Of a stretch of 6,604 nt of DNA, positions 1 to 6,314 are shown one piece after another. Location of the stretch: NCBI GenBank assembly GCA_015478765.1, contig JADMKR010000045.1, positions 1 through 6,604 of the forward strand, written 5' to 3'. How positions within the stretch are numbered: the first letter of the stretch is position 1; each line of letters opens with the position of its first letter. The notes below the pieces were generated by a model, which saw only the letters and a program-made list of their open reading frames with translations, did no database searches and was not told the origin of the DNA. The DNA is from Flavobacterium sp. (GTDB lineage Bacteria > Bacteroidota > Bacteroidia > Flavobacteriales > Flavobacteriaceae). The translations under genes were made by a program, and so were the position numbers.

Positions 1-66
1 ACCATTATCTGTATTATCCGCTTTCTCTTTTGGAGTCCTGTAACCGCGCTTATTGAAAGTTGCCAT
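1..66 (-). CDS. N-terminus of a probable TPR-type protein (partial, runs off the window)
   Basis: Reading the minus strand from ATG at 66-64 gives 22 codons with no stop, beginning MATFNKRGY and continuing with a charged, Lys/Asp/Asn-rich stretch. That opening resembles the start of a flavobacterial protein, commonly annotated as tetratricopeptide repeat protein, which has a charged N-terminal tail, one membrane helix and TPR repeats, and which often sits divergently beside recF. Only the tail is visible, so neither helix nor repeats can be confirmed. The start is supported by an A-rich leader directly upstream and by a good promoter about 20 nt further out (88-119). Identity rests on remembered family resemblance and gene order; that this is a real coding start is more certain than its function. 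Confidence 0.6.
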   Translation of the reverse strand, partial: MATFNKRGYRTPKEKADNTDNG

Positions 67-87
67 TTATTTTAAATTAGTGAGCCG

Positions 88-119
88 CAAAAATAAAATT
101 TTTATTCATACTTGCACAA
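88..119 (-). promoter_or_regulatory. Bacteroidota-type promoter for the minus-strand gene
   Basis: On the minus strand, TTG (119-117) is followed after 21 nt by TATTTTTG (95-88). This matches the TTG / about 20 nt / TAnnTTTG consensus of the Bacteroidota primary sigma factor. The ATG at 66 lies about 21 nt beyond the -7 box, giving a short A/T-rich leader. Confidence 0.65.
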
Positions 120-171
120 AAAATCCTATTTTATATTTCATCGGACCGCTTTCTCGCAATATATCTGCCGA

Positions 172-202
172 TTGTTACATTACTATACGGACATTAGTTT
201 TG
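172..202 (+). promoter_or_regulatory. Probable recF promoter
   Basis: TTG (172-174) is followed after 20 nt by TAGTTTTG (195-202), fitting the Bacteroidota TTG / 17-23 nt / TAnnTTTG pattern. Transcription would start near 208, leaving a leader of about 80 nt before the recF ATG at 290. It lies about 50 nt from the opposing promoter at 88-119, so the two genes are divergently transcribed from one 223-nt gap. Nothing else in that gap looks like a gene. Confidence 0.5.
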
Positions 203-289
203 AAACCAAAAGCAAAAGCCGATAGTATTAATAATTTTCAATAATTTGCAGCCTTCGGCACGAATCGTCAAATGCCCATAAATTCCCGC

Positions 290-1369
290 ATGTATTTAAA
301 AAATCTTTCACTGTTCAACTACAAGAGTTTTAGCGAAGCCGCTTTTGAGTTTGATGTTAAAATCAATTGTTTCGTCGGACACAACGGTGTTGGAAAAACC
401 AACGTTCTCGACGCCATCTATCATTTAGCTTACGGCAAAAGTTATTTTAATCCGCTCGCAGTTCAAAATATCCGGCACGGTGAAGAGTTTTTCGTTATTG
501 ACGGTGAATTCGACAAAGCCGGCCGCAGCGAACAAATTGTATGCAGTTTGAAAAAAGGACAGAAGAAAATCCTGAAACGCAACGGCAAACTCTACGACAA
601 GTTTTCAGACCATATCGGTTTCATTCCGCTGGTGATCATTTCCCCTGCCGATGCCGACCTCATCACCGAAGGTAGCGATACCCGCAGAAAATTCATCGAC
701 AGCGTGATATCGCAACTGGATCAGCAATACCTGCACACGCTTATCAATTACCAAAAAGTACTCGCCCAACGAAATGCTCTTCTCAAATATTTTGCAAGTA
801 ACCGGACCTTCGACAGTGAAACTTTATCGATCTACGATGAGCAGTTAGCTGCGTTAGGTTTACCGATATTCGAAAAGCGGCAAGACTTCCTGAATACATT
901 CGTGCCTATATTCAATCGGTATCATCACACAATTACCGACTCGGCCGAAAATATAGGCTTGGTTTATCAGTCCGAGTTAACTCAAAAACCAATGCTTGAA
1001 TTACTGACCGACTCACTCCAAAAAGACCGTGCACTCCAATATACTTCCAGCGGCATCCACAAAGATGATCTTTCGTTTGAAATTGATGGCCATCCCATAA
1101 AAAAATTCGGTTCGCAAGGTCAGCAGAAGTCGTTCCTGATCGCGTTGAAACTCGCACAATTCGATTTTGTCCAAAAGCAATCGGGCGAGAAACCGATTCT
1201 GTTGTTTGACGATATATTTGATAAACTCGACGAAATACGTGTGGGCAAAATCGTCCAAATGGTCAACGACAACGAGTTTGGCCAATTGTTCATATCCGAT
1301 ACCCATGCATTTCGCACCGAAGAAATCGTAAAGTCAACCCATCAGAGCTATAAGATGTTTAATCTTTAA
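290..1369 (+). CDS. recF: DNA replication and repair protein RecF
   Basis: RecF is an SMC-like ATPase that binds gapped DNA and, with RecO and RecR, helps load RecA at single-strand gaps. The 359-residue product has the expected length and motif order: N-terminal MYLKNLSLFNYKSF strand, Walker A GHNGVGKT (residues 30-37), ABC-type signature SQGQQKS (275-281), Walker B ILLFDD (303-308) and the following D-loop FDKLD (310-314). An in-frame ATG at 272 would add six residues (MPINSR). I prefer 290 because RecF proteins of this group begin directly with MYL and the fold starts there. The gene is divergent from the minus-strand gene at 1-66 and probably uses the promoter at 172-202. All key motifs are intact and I see no sign of damage. 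Confidence 0.95.
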   Translation: MYLKNLSLFNYKSFSEAAFEFDVKINCFVGHNGVGKTNVLDAIYHLAYGKSYFNPLAVQNIRHGEEFFVIDGEFDKAGRSEQIVCSLKKGQKKILKRNGKLYDKFSDHIGFIPLVIISPADADLITEGSDTRRKFIDSVISQLDQQYLHTLINYQKVLAQRNALLKYFASNRTFDSETLSIYDEQLAALGLPIFEKRQDFLNTFVPIFNRYHHTITDSAENIGLVYQSELTQKPMLELLTDSLQKDRALQYTSSGIHKDDLSFEIDGHPIKKFGSQGQQKSFLIALKLAQFDFVQKQSGEKPILLFDDIFDKLDEIRVGKIVQMVNDNEFGQLFISDTHAFRTEEIVKSTHQSYKMFNL

Positions 1370-1373
1370 TCTG

Positions 1374-1381
1374 TATTTTTG
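1374..1381 (+). promoter_or_regulatory. -7 box for the rhodanese-thioredoxin operon
   Basis: TATTTTTG, followed by CA, matches the Bacteroidota TAnnTTTG box and begins five bases after the recF stop. I see no TTG at the right distance upstream, where the sequence is still recF coding DNA. The box lies 16 nt before the ATG at 1398, so the leader would be only about 10 nt. Confidence 0.55.
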
Positions 1382-1397
1382 CAGTTAAAATTTCCAT

Positions 1398-2090
1398 ATG
1401 AAAACCAACATAATTTTTTCAGTCGTCATCGGATTGTTGTTCATCTCCTGCCAGGGTCAGAAATCGGAAGCAGTCAAAAATCTTTCGGCAACAGAATTCG
1501 CAGAGAAAATCAAAAATACACCTGACGGCCAATTAATAGATGTTCGCACCCCAGGCGAATACGGAGCCGGTAACATCTCCAATTCCAGGAATATCGATTG
1601 GAATGGCGACCAATTTGAAGCAGAAATAGCAACACTCGATAAATCCAAACCCGTTTTAGTCTATTGCAAGTCAGGCGGCCGCAGCGGTCAGGCTGCTGAA
1701 AAACTGCAAAAGATGGGTTTCACTGAAATATATAATATGAATGGCGGATTTCTGAAATGGGAATCGGCCGGTCTAACCGATCAGGAATCACTGACCGGAA
1801 TGAGCACAGACGAATACCAGACACTGATCGGTTCCGATAAAAAAGTACTTGTAAACTTCTCAGCTGTATGGTGCGCACCGTGCAAGAAAATGAAACCGTA
1901 TCTGGAAAGGATGCAGGAAGAAATGAAAGATTCCCTCACCGTGATCCGATTGGATGCCGACCAACAGAAGATAGTCATGAAATCATTGAACCTTGACGAA
2001 ATCCCGGCCTTGCTTCTTTACGAGAATGGCAAACTTTCGTGGAAGCACACAGGTTTCATTTCTGAGCAGGACCTTAAAAATCAACTATAA
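1398..2090 (+). CDS. Rhodanese-thioredoxin fusion lipoprotein
   Basis: The 230-residue product combines three parts. Residues 1-18 are a lipoprotein signal (Lys, hydrophobic core, lipobox FISC with Cys18 as the predicted acylated residue), which places the mature protein in the envelope. Residues about 28-126 form a rhodanese domain with LIDVRTPGEY (46-55) and active-site loop CKSGGRS (Cys90), the cysteine that would carry a persulfide. Residues about 135-230 form a thioredoxin domain with WCAPCKK (Cys159 and Cys162) and the cis-proline region EIPALLLY (Pro203). All three cysteines are present, so both domains should be active. Plausible roles are sulfur transfer with thioredoxin-like regeneration, or periplasmic thiol reduction; the substrate is unknown. 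Rhodanese and thioredoxin domains are each common, so the domain calls are firm while the physiological role is inference. The stop overlaps the next ATG by one base (TAATG). Confidence 0.92.
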   Translation: MKTNIIFSVVIGLLFISCQGQKSEAVKNLSATEFAEKIKNTPDGQLIDVRTPGEYGAGNISNSRNIDWNGDQFEAEIATLDKSKPVLVYCKSGGRSGQAAEKLQKMGFTEIYNMNGGFLKWESAGLTDQESLTGMSTDEYQTLIGSDKKVLVNFSAVWCAPCKKMKPYLERMQEEMKDSLTVIRLDADQQKIVMKSLNLDEIPALLLYENGKLSWKHTGFISEQDLKNQL

Positions 2091-2761
2091 TGAGCGTTTC
2101 TGAATTACTGGATTTTCTTGAAGATCTGAAGCAGAATAACAATCGTGAGTGGTTTTTGGACAGTAAGAAGCGATATGAAGCATATAAAAACGGATACCAT
2201 CAGTTGATAGAAGAAATGCTTGCGGCTATGATTCCGCTGGACGACAGTTTAAAACACCTGACGGTAAAAGACTGCGCTTTCAGGATAAATCGCGATATCA
2301 GATTCTCGAAAGACAAGACGCCCTACAAAACCCATCTGCCAATCTGGATGTCATCCGGACAGAAAAATACCAACCTCGCCGGTTATTACATTCACCTGGA
2401 AAAAGGATCAAGTTTCATTGCCGGCGGTGTATATTGGCCGGAAGCCGCCGATTTGAAAAAAATAAGGAAGGAAGTGGCGTTTTTCCATGACGATCTGCAG
2501 GAAATCGTAAATGAAAAGAATTTCGTGGAAATTTTCGGACAACTTGACCGCAGCCCCGAAATGACGCTCAAAACCGCTCCGAAAGGTTATGAAAAAGATC
2601 ATCCCGCCATCGAATTCCTAAAACTAAAATGTTTTACGGCAACTCATGAGGTTGATGATAAGCTGTTGGCCAAACCAAAACTGGCTGAAACCCTGGCATC
2701 CCGGCTGATTGCTTTACGACCTTTGAACCAATTTTTAAACCGCGCGCTGACAGCCGAATAG
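2090..2761 (+). CDS. DUF2461 / TIGR02453 family protein of unknown function
   Basis: The 223-residue product matches the DUF2461 family in length and landmarks: an N-terminal LLDFLEDLKQNNNREWF segment (residues 6-22), the conserved FRINRDIRFSKDKTPYK block (64-80), GYYIHLE (98-104), AGGVYWP (111-117), a helix with LKKIRKE (122-128) and KTAPKGYEKDHP (161-172). No signal peptide or membrane segment is visible, so it is probably cytoplasmic. No biochemical function is established for the family that I know of. The Arg- and Lys-rich central block suggests binding of an anionic ligand, but that is only a guess. Its ATG shares one base with the upstream stop codon and murB begins seven bases after its own stop, so translation is probably coupled and the gene is the middle member of a three-gene unit. 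Confidence 0.9.
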   Translation: MSVSELLDFLEDLKQNNNREWFLDSKKRYEAYKNGYHQLIEEMLAAMIPLDDSLKHLTVKDCAFRINRDIRFSKDKTPYKTHLPIWMSSGQKNTNLAGYYIHLEKGSSFIAGGVYWPEAADLKKIRKEVAFFHDDLQEIVNEKNFVEIFGQLDRSPEMTLKTAPKGYEKDHPAIEFLKLKCFTATHEVDDKLLAKPKLAETLASRLIALRPLNQFLNRALTAE

Positions 2762-2768
2762 CCACCGA

Positions 2769-3779
2769 ATGGAAATTATCAAAAACCAGCCGCTCAAAGG
2801 TTACAATACTTTCGGCATCGCCGCCACTGCAAAACGGTTTGTTGAAGTGACATCGGTTGATGAACTCAAGACCGTATTAAGTGAACATCCAGAGCCGAAA
2901 TTCATTTTAGGTGGCGGCAGCAACATGCTGCTCACGAAAGACATCGACAAACTTGTTATCCATATAAATCTCAAAGGAAAAAAAATCATCGGTGAAGACG
3001 ACGATCATGCGTGGGTTGAAGCGCACGCCGGTGAAAACTGGCACGAATTCGTATTGTTCTGCATTGAAAACAACTTAGGCGGACTCGAGAATATGTCGCT
3101 TATTCCCGGGAATGTTGGCACTACACCCGTTCAGAATATTGGCGCATACGGAACCGAAATCAAAGATACCTTCGTATCATGCGAAGCAGTTGATGTCGAT
3201 ACGCAGCAGACTCAGACTTTCACAAACTCCGACTGCAAATTTGCCTACCGCGAAAGCATTTTTAAGAACGAGGCTAAAGATAAATTTGTAATCACTTCGG
3301 TAGTTTTTAAGTTGACCAAACGCAATCATAAAATCAATATTTCCTACGGTGACATCACCAAAGAACTTGAAAAAAATAATATTGTGACGCCCTCATTAAA
3401 GGATGTGAGCAATGCCGTCATCGCAATCAGGAAAAGCAAATTGCCAGATCCCAAAGAACTTGGCAACAGCGGAAGCTTTTTTAAAAATCCGATTATCCCG
3501 AAGCAGCAGTTTGACATTGCCAGTGCTGCTTTTCCCGACATGCCGCATTATGTGATAACCGAGAATGAAGTCAAAGTACCTGCAGGCTGGCTGATAGAGC
3601 AAGCCGGTTTTAAAGGCAAGCGATTTGGCGACGCCGGAATTCACAAAAATCAGGCGCTCGTACTGGTGAATTATGGAAACGCCACAGGAGCGGAAGTTCT
3701 AGCCGTGGCACGCGATATCCAATCGACAGTGTTTCAGAAATTCGGTATTGCTATCGAAGCTGAAGTCAACATTGTTTAA
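2769..3779 (+). CDS. murB: UDP-N-acetylmuramate dehydrogenase (UDP-N-acetylenolpyruvoylglucosamine reductase)
   Basis: MurB is the cytoplasmic FAD enzyme that uses NADPH to reduce UDP-GlcNAc-enolpyruvate to UDP-MurNAc, the second committed step of peptidoglycan precursor synthesis. The 336-residue product is of the E. coli-like type I form. It shows the FAD-binding ILGGGSN (residues 46-52) and IPGNVGTTPVQNIGAYG (112-128), the type I YRES loop (160-163) with Arg161 equivalent to E. coli Arg159, GNSGSFFKNP with Ser236 as proton donor (E. coli Ser229), AGWLIEQAG, GDAGIHKNQALVLVN, and C-terminal EAEV with Glu332 (E. coli Glu325). All catalytic residues are present. The gene follows the DUF2461 gene by seven bases and has no promoter of its own that I can see, so it is probably expressed from the box at 1374. 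Confidence 0.97.
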   Translation: MEIIKNQPLKGYNTFGIAATAKRFVEVTSVDELKTVLSEHPEPKFILGGGSNMLLTKDIDKLVIHINLKGKKIIGEDDDHAWVEAHAGENWHEFVLFCIENNLGGLENMSLIPGNVGTTPVQNIGAYGTEIKDTFVSCEAVDVDTQQTQTFTNSDCKFAYRESIFKNEAKDKFVITSVVFKLTKRNHKINISYGDITKELEKNNIVTPSLKDVSNAVIAIRKSKLPDPKELGNSGSFFKNPIIPKQQFDIASAAFPDMPHYVITENEVKVPAGWLIEQAGFKGKRFGDAGIHKNQALVLVNYGNATGAEVLAVARDIQSTVFQKFGIAIEAEVNIV

Positions 3780-3783
3780 TATT

Positions 3784-3819
3784 GGGTTAATTTTTTATCA
3801 ATCTCGCAACCCGCTTTTT
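3784..3819 (+). terminator. Weak terminator-like hairpin after murB
   Basis: GGGTT (3784-3788) can pair with AACCC (3808-3812) across a 19-nt loop, followed after two bases by five T residues (3815-3819). It lies just after the murB stop and before the next gene's likely promoter. The stem is short and the loop long, so termination would be inefficient at best. Confidence 0.28.
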
Positions 3820-3828
3820 GATCTTGCG

Positions 3829-3836
3829 TAACTTTA
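3829..3836 (+). promoter_or_regulatory. Possible -7 box for the FMN-binding protein gene
   Basis: TAACTTTA differs from the TAnnTTTG consensus only in its last base and lies 18 nt before the ATG at 3855. No TTG is found at the expected -33 distance, so this is a weak candidate. It is the best in the 75-nt gap. Confidence 0.35.
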
Positions 3837-3854
3837 CGGATAAAATTTGCCAAA

Positions 3855-4469
3855 ATGTATATTCCTGATATTTACAAAAATGAAGATCCCGAACAAATCC
3901 GCGGTTTTTTGCGCAAATTCAGTTTTGGCATTCTTGTAAACCGAAATTATGGTAAATTTTGGGCAACCCACACGCCCATGGAGCTCGAACAGGACGAAAA
4001 CGGCAAAGAGTTTTTGTACGGTCACATCTCACGGGAAAATCCACAATGGCAGAGTTTTGCATCGGGTGAGGAAGTAATGGCGATTTTCAACGGACCAAAC
4101 AGTTACATTTCACCCTCATGGTATGATCATGAAAATGTCCCGACGTGGAATTACGCCGCCATTCATGTTTATGGCAAAATCAGTATCGTTGAAGGCGATG
4201 CCGTAATGAACTTTCTGGAGAAATTGATCGACAGGTATGAATCGACAGTCGAGAAACCCATAAAAATGAAAAACCTGTCGCCTGAATTACTGTTGCAGGC
4301 ACGCGGGATAGTATGTTACAAAATCGAAATCCGGGAAATCCACGCCGTGAATAAAATGTCGCAAAACCGTGACGATAAAAATTTTAGAAGCATAATCAGC
4401 AAGCTCGAAAAAACTGGCGAACCAAACGCAATAGCAGTTGCTGAGGAAATGAAAAAATGCCCGCGTTAA
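3855..4469 (+). CDS. PaiB-like FMN-binding split-barrel protein
   Basis: The 204-residue product has the PaiB family plan: start MYIPDIYKNED, an early ATHTPMEL strand (38-45), YGHISRENPQW (55-65), the family hallmark GPNSYISPSWY (80-90), VPTWNY (95-100), HVYGKI (104-109) and near the C-terminus KMSQNR (167-172). These proteins fold as FMN-binding split barrels related to pyridoxamine-phosphate oxidases. Bacillus subtilis PaiB is described as a negative regulator of sporulation and protease genes, and that label is widely copied to relatives. I see no helix-turn-helix here, so a flavin or heme-related redox or detoxification role is at least as likely. There is no signal peptide, so it is probably cytoplasmic. 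It appears to be a single-gene unit between gaps of 75 and 98 nt, without the paiA acetyltransferase partner. Confidence 0.9.
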   Translation: MYIPDIYKNEDPEQIRGFLRKFSFGILVNRNYGKFWATHTPMELEQDENGKEFLYGHISRENPQWQSFASGEEVMAIFNGPNSYISPSWYDHENVPTWNYAAIHVYGKISIVEGDAVMNFLEKLIDRYESTVEKPIKMKNLSPELLLQARGIVCYKIEIREIHAVNKMSQNRDDKNFRSIISKLEKTGEPNAIAVAEEMKKCPR

Positions 4470-4518
4470 ACTTGATAAATAATTAATGTCAGCCGGTAGA
4501 TTCTCATAGCCTATTCAG

Positions 4519-4526
4519 TATCTTTG
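4519..4526 (+). promoter_or_regulatory. -7 box for the glycosyltransferase-sigma unit
   Basis: TATCTTTG followed by CA is an exact match to the Bacteroidota TAnnTTTG box. The upstream TTG element is not evident at the usual distance. Transcription would start near 4532, leaving a leader of about 35 nt that contains the direct repeat at 4529-4562. Confidence 0.6.
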
Positions 4527-4528
4527 CA

Positions 4529-4562
4529 CACGTCAAAAACGAGTGATACTCACGTCAAAACG
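4529..4562 (+). repeat. Short direct repeat in the glycosyltransferase leader
   Basis: CACGTCAAAAACG (4529-4541) recurs as CACGTCAAAACG (4551-4562), a 22-nt period differing by one A in the run. Between the copies lies a small inverted repeat, GAGT-GAT-ACTC (4541-4551). The elements lie between the -7 box and the start codon at 4568. Two copies two helical turns apart could be a repressor site, but chance is possible. Confidence 0.5.
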
Positions 4563-4567
4563 CTTAT

Positions 4568-5674
4568 ATGCTGGAAATTACCCTGTATCTTTTTGCTTTT
4601 ATAATTGTTGTACAAATTTGCTACTATCTTGGCGTCTTCAGTCGCTTTGCTTTTGCGAAAATCCTGAATGTATCACCTAAGAAAATTGGCGTATCGATCA
4701 TAGTTTGCGCCAAAAATGAAGCTGACAACGTCGCCCGATTTGTACCGCTGTTGGCCCAACAAGACTACCCTGATTTCGAAATAATTCTAATCGACGACGC
4801 CTCCAGCGACAACACCCTCGATTTGTTTGAAGGATTTGAAGCACAATATCCAAATATCCGTATCGTAAAAGTCCAAAATAATGAAGCTTTCTGGGGCAAC
4901 AAGAAGTTTGCGCTGACACTGGGCATCAAGGCTGCAAAAAAAGAGTATCTGCTTTTTACCGACGCCGATTGTTATCCGGCCTCACCCAACTGGCTGCGCG
5001 ATATGAGTTCGCAGTTTACGCTAAACAAAACCATTGTGCTCGGATACGGCGCCTATGAAAAAATCCCGAATTCGTTCCTCAACAAGATAATCCGATTTGA
5101 AACCATGCTAACTGCCGTCCAGTACTTTTCATGGGCAAAGGCCGGTAAGCCCTACATGGGCGTCGGGAGAAACCTGGCTTACAAAAAGGAGGAATTCTTC
5201 AACGTACGCGGTTTTATGGATCATATGAAAATCCGCTCCGGCGATGACGACCTGTTCATCAATCAGGCAGGAAATATAAAAAATACCACTATTTGCTTCA
5301 CGCCGTCCAGTTTTACCTATTCGGAACCAAAACGAAAATTCAGCGATTGGTTCAATCAAAAACGCCGACACGTTTCAACTGCCGGCCATTATAAATTTTT
5401 CGACCGTGCGCAATTGGCCGTATTTTACATTTCTCAACTTCTGTTCATCATACTGGCGGCGTTACTGCTGGCTTTTCAATACGAGTGGATGATTGTGACG
5501 GGCCTGATTGTCTTTAGGTACGTATTCACCTGGATAACTATCGGATTTTCGGCAGCAAAACTCAAGGAGAAAGATGTGGTCTATTGGTATCCAATCATCG
5601 AATTGGTTCTGATTGTAACACAATTGAACATCTTTATGACAAACATTTTCTCAAAACCCGTCCATTGGAAATAA
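4568..5674 (+). CDS. Membrane-anchored family 2 glycosyltransferase
   Basis: The 368-residue product is a processive-type GT2 enzyme. An N-terminal membrane helix (residues about 4-23) precedes the GT-A domain: VSIIVCAKNEADNV (42-55), the nucleotide-binding IDDAS (75-79), the metal-binding DAD (132-134), the acceptor-side GDDD (225-228) and QKRRH (264-268), which sits where processive synthases have QxxRW. Three further hydrophobic segments follow (about 284-302, 308-328 and 340-360). It would transfer a sugar from a nucleotide donor on the cytoplasmic face of the inner membrane, to a lipid or growing glycan. Donor and product cannot be read from the sequence. His in place of Trp in the last motif makes a true polysaccharide synthase less certain. 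Its last ten bases overlap the start proposed for the sigma factor. It is probably transcribed from the box at 4519. Confidence 0.93.
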   Translation: MLEITLYLFAFIIVVQICYYLGVFSRFAFAKILNVSPKKIGVSIIVCAKNEADNVARFVPLLAQQDYPDFEIILIDDASSDNTLDLFEGFEAQYPNIRIVKVQNNEAFWGNKKFALTLGIKAAKKEYLLFTDADCYPASPNWLRDMSSQFTLNKTIVLGYGAYEKIPNSFLNKIIRFETMLTAVQYFSWAKAGKPYMGVGRNLAYKKEEFFNVRGFMDHMKIRSGDDDLFINQAGNIKNTTICFTPSSFTYSEPKRKFSDWFNQKRRHVSTAGHYKFFDRAQLAVFYISQLLFIILAALLLAFQYEWMIVTGLIVFRYVFTWITIGFSAAKLKEKDVVYWYPIIELVLIVTQLNIFMTNIFSKPVHWK

Positions 5675-6216
5675 ACCAATATATAGAAAAAGCTAAAGAG
5701 GGCGACCAGGCGGCGTTCACTTTTTTGCTCGACCGATATTGGAACGAAGTTTACGGCTTTATGCTGAAGCGAACCGAAGACGAAACCGATGCCGAAGATA
5801 TCACCATCGAGACTTTTTCTAAAGCATTCGATAAAATTGCGACCTACAACCCCGAATTTCAATTCAACACCTGGCTGATCGCTATTGCGAAGAATGTGCA
5901 TATCGATATGCTGCGCAAGAAAAAATCGGCGTGGTTCCTGGACATCACCGATCAGGAAGACCGACAGGCTTATAATGTCGCCGATACAACCCCATCGGCC
6001 GAAGATAAACTCATCACCGAGCAAAACCTTTCAGCATTACTCAAGTGCATCAAGGAACTTAAACCGCACTATCAGGATGTAATCCAGTTGCGCTATTTTC
6101 AGGAACTCTCCTATCAGGAAATATCAGATCAGCTGGGCGAACCGCTGAGCAATGTCAAGATTAAACTGCTTCGCGCCAAAAAACTACTGGCCGAAATTAT
6201 TCGCAAAGGAAACTAA
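5665..6216 (+). CDS. Sigma-70 family RNA polymerase sigma factor (two-domain, ECF-like)
   Basis: The 183-residue product is a short sigma factor with only regions 2 and 4. Region 2 (about 18-88) includes DAEDITIETFSKAF (42-55), the core-binding and -10-recognising helices FNTWLIAIAKNVHIDMLRK (67-85), and a linker rich in acidic residues. Region 4 (about 123-177) has LKPHYQDVIQLRYF (132-145) and a helix-turn-helix LSYQEISDQLGE (148-159) followed by the recognition helix NVKIKLLRAKKLL (163-175). I place the start at TTG 5665 because related proteins begin MEINQYIE and this codon falls exactly there. The frame stays open further upstream, to another TTG at 5584, but has no ATG before residue 33, and the upstream part merely reads through glycosyltransferase codons. 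No anti-sigma gene is visible next to it, so its control is unknown. It overlaps the glycosyltransferase gene by ten bases, implying co-transcription. Confidence 0.88.
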   Translation: MEINQYIEKAKEGDQAAFTFLLDRYWNEVYGFMLKRTEDETDAEDITIETFSKAFDKIATYNPEFQFNTWLIAIAKNVHIDMLRKKKSAWFLDITDQEDRQAYNVADTTPSAEDKLITEQNLSALLKCIKELKPHYQDVIQLRYFQELSYQEISDQLGEPLSNVKIKLLRAKKLLAEIIRKGN

Positions 6217-6221
6217 GCGTT

Positions 6222-6237
6222 AATTTTTTTAAAAATT
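6222..6237 (+). other. A/T-only inverted repeat after the sigma factor gene
   Basis: AATTTTT (6222-6228) and AAAAATT (6231-6237) are perfect inverted arms separated by two T residues, six bases after the sigma stop. An all-A/T stem would be a poor terminator. It could equally be a bent A/T-rich promoter element for the next gene. Confidence 0.35.
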
Positions 6238-6274
6238 CTCTCCGCTTTTATATAAGATACTGTCGATAGTTGGC

Positions 6275-6314
6275 GTTATGTGTTAAAGACCATTATGAAA
6301 CACTGATACATAAC
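6275..6314 (+). repeat. Inverted repeat in the tonB upstream region
   Basis: GTTATGT (6275-6281) is the exact reverse complement of ACATAAC (6308-6314), and inside it GTGTT (6280-6284) complements AACAC (6299-6303). The spacing of the outer arms, 26 nt, suits an RNA stem-loop better than a simple dimer operator. The structure ends 17 nt before the tonB ATG. The 115-nt gap holds no TAnnTTTG match that I can find. Confidence 0.4.

Noticed and set aside
140..172. ATCGG ... CCGAT inverted repeat in the divergent gap
   Set aside because: Five-base arms with a 23-nt spacer are expected by chance and there is no other support.
53..244. Open frame of 63 codons on the plus strand in the recF upstream gap
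   Set aside because: It starts with TTG, overlaps the opposing gene start and both promoters, and its product has no recognisable features. It is a chance frame in A/T-rich DNA.
242..250. TAATTTGCA as the recF -7 box
   Set aside because: It is one base shorter than TAnnTTTG and has no TTG at the right distance, whereas 172-202 fits both elements.
272..289. Upstream ATG adding six residues to RecF
   Set aside because: The added MPINSR is not part of the RecF fold, and RecF proteins of this group begin at the MYL found at 290.
5581..6024. 147-codon open frame antisense to the sigma factor gene
   Set aside because: It lies opposite a clearly conserved gene and its product resembles no family I know; the length can arise from the codon bias of the real gene.
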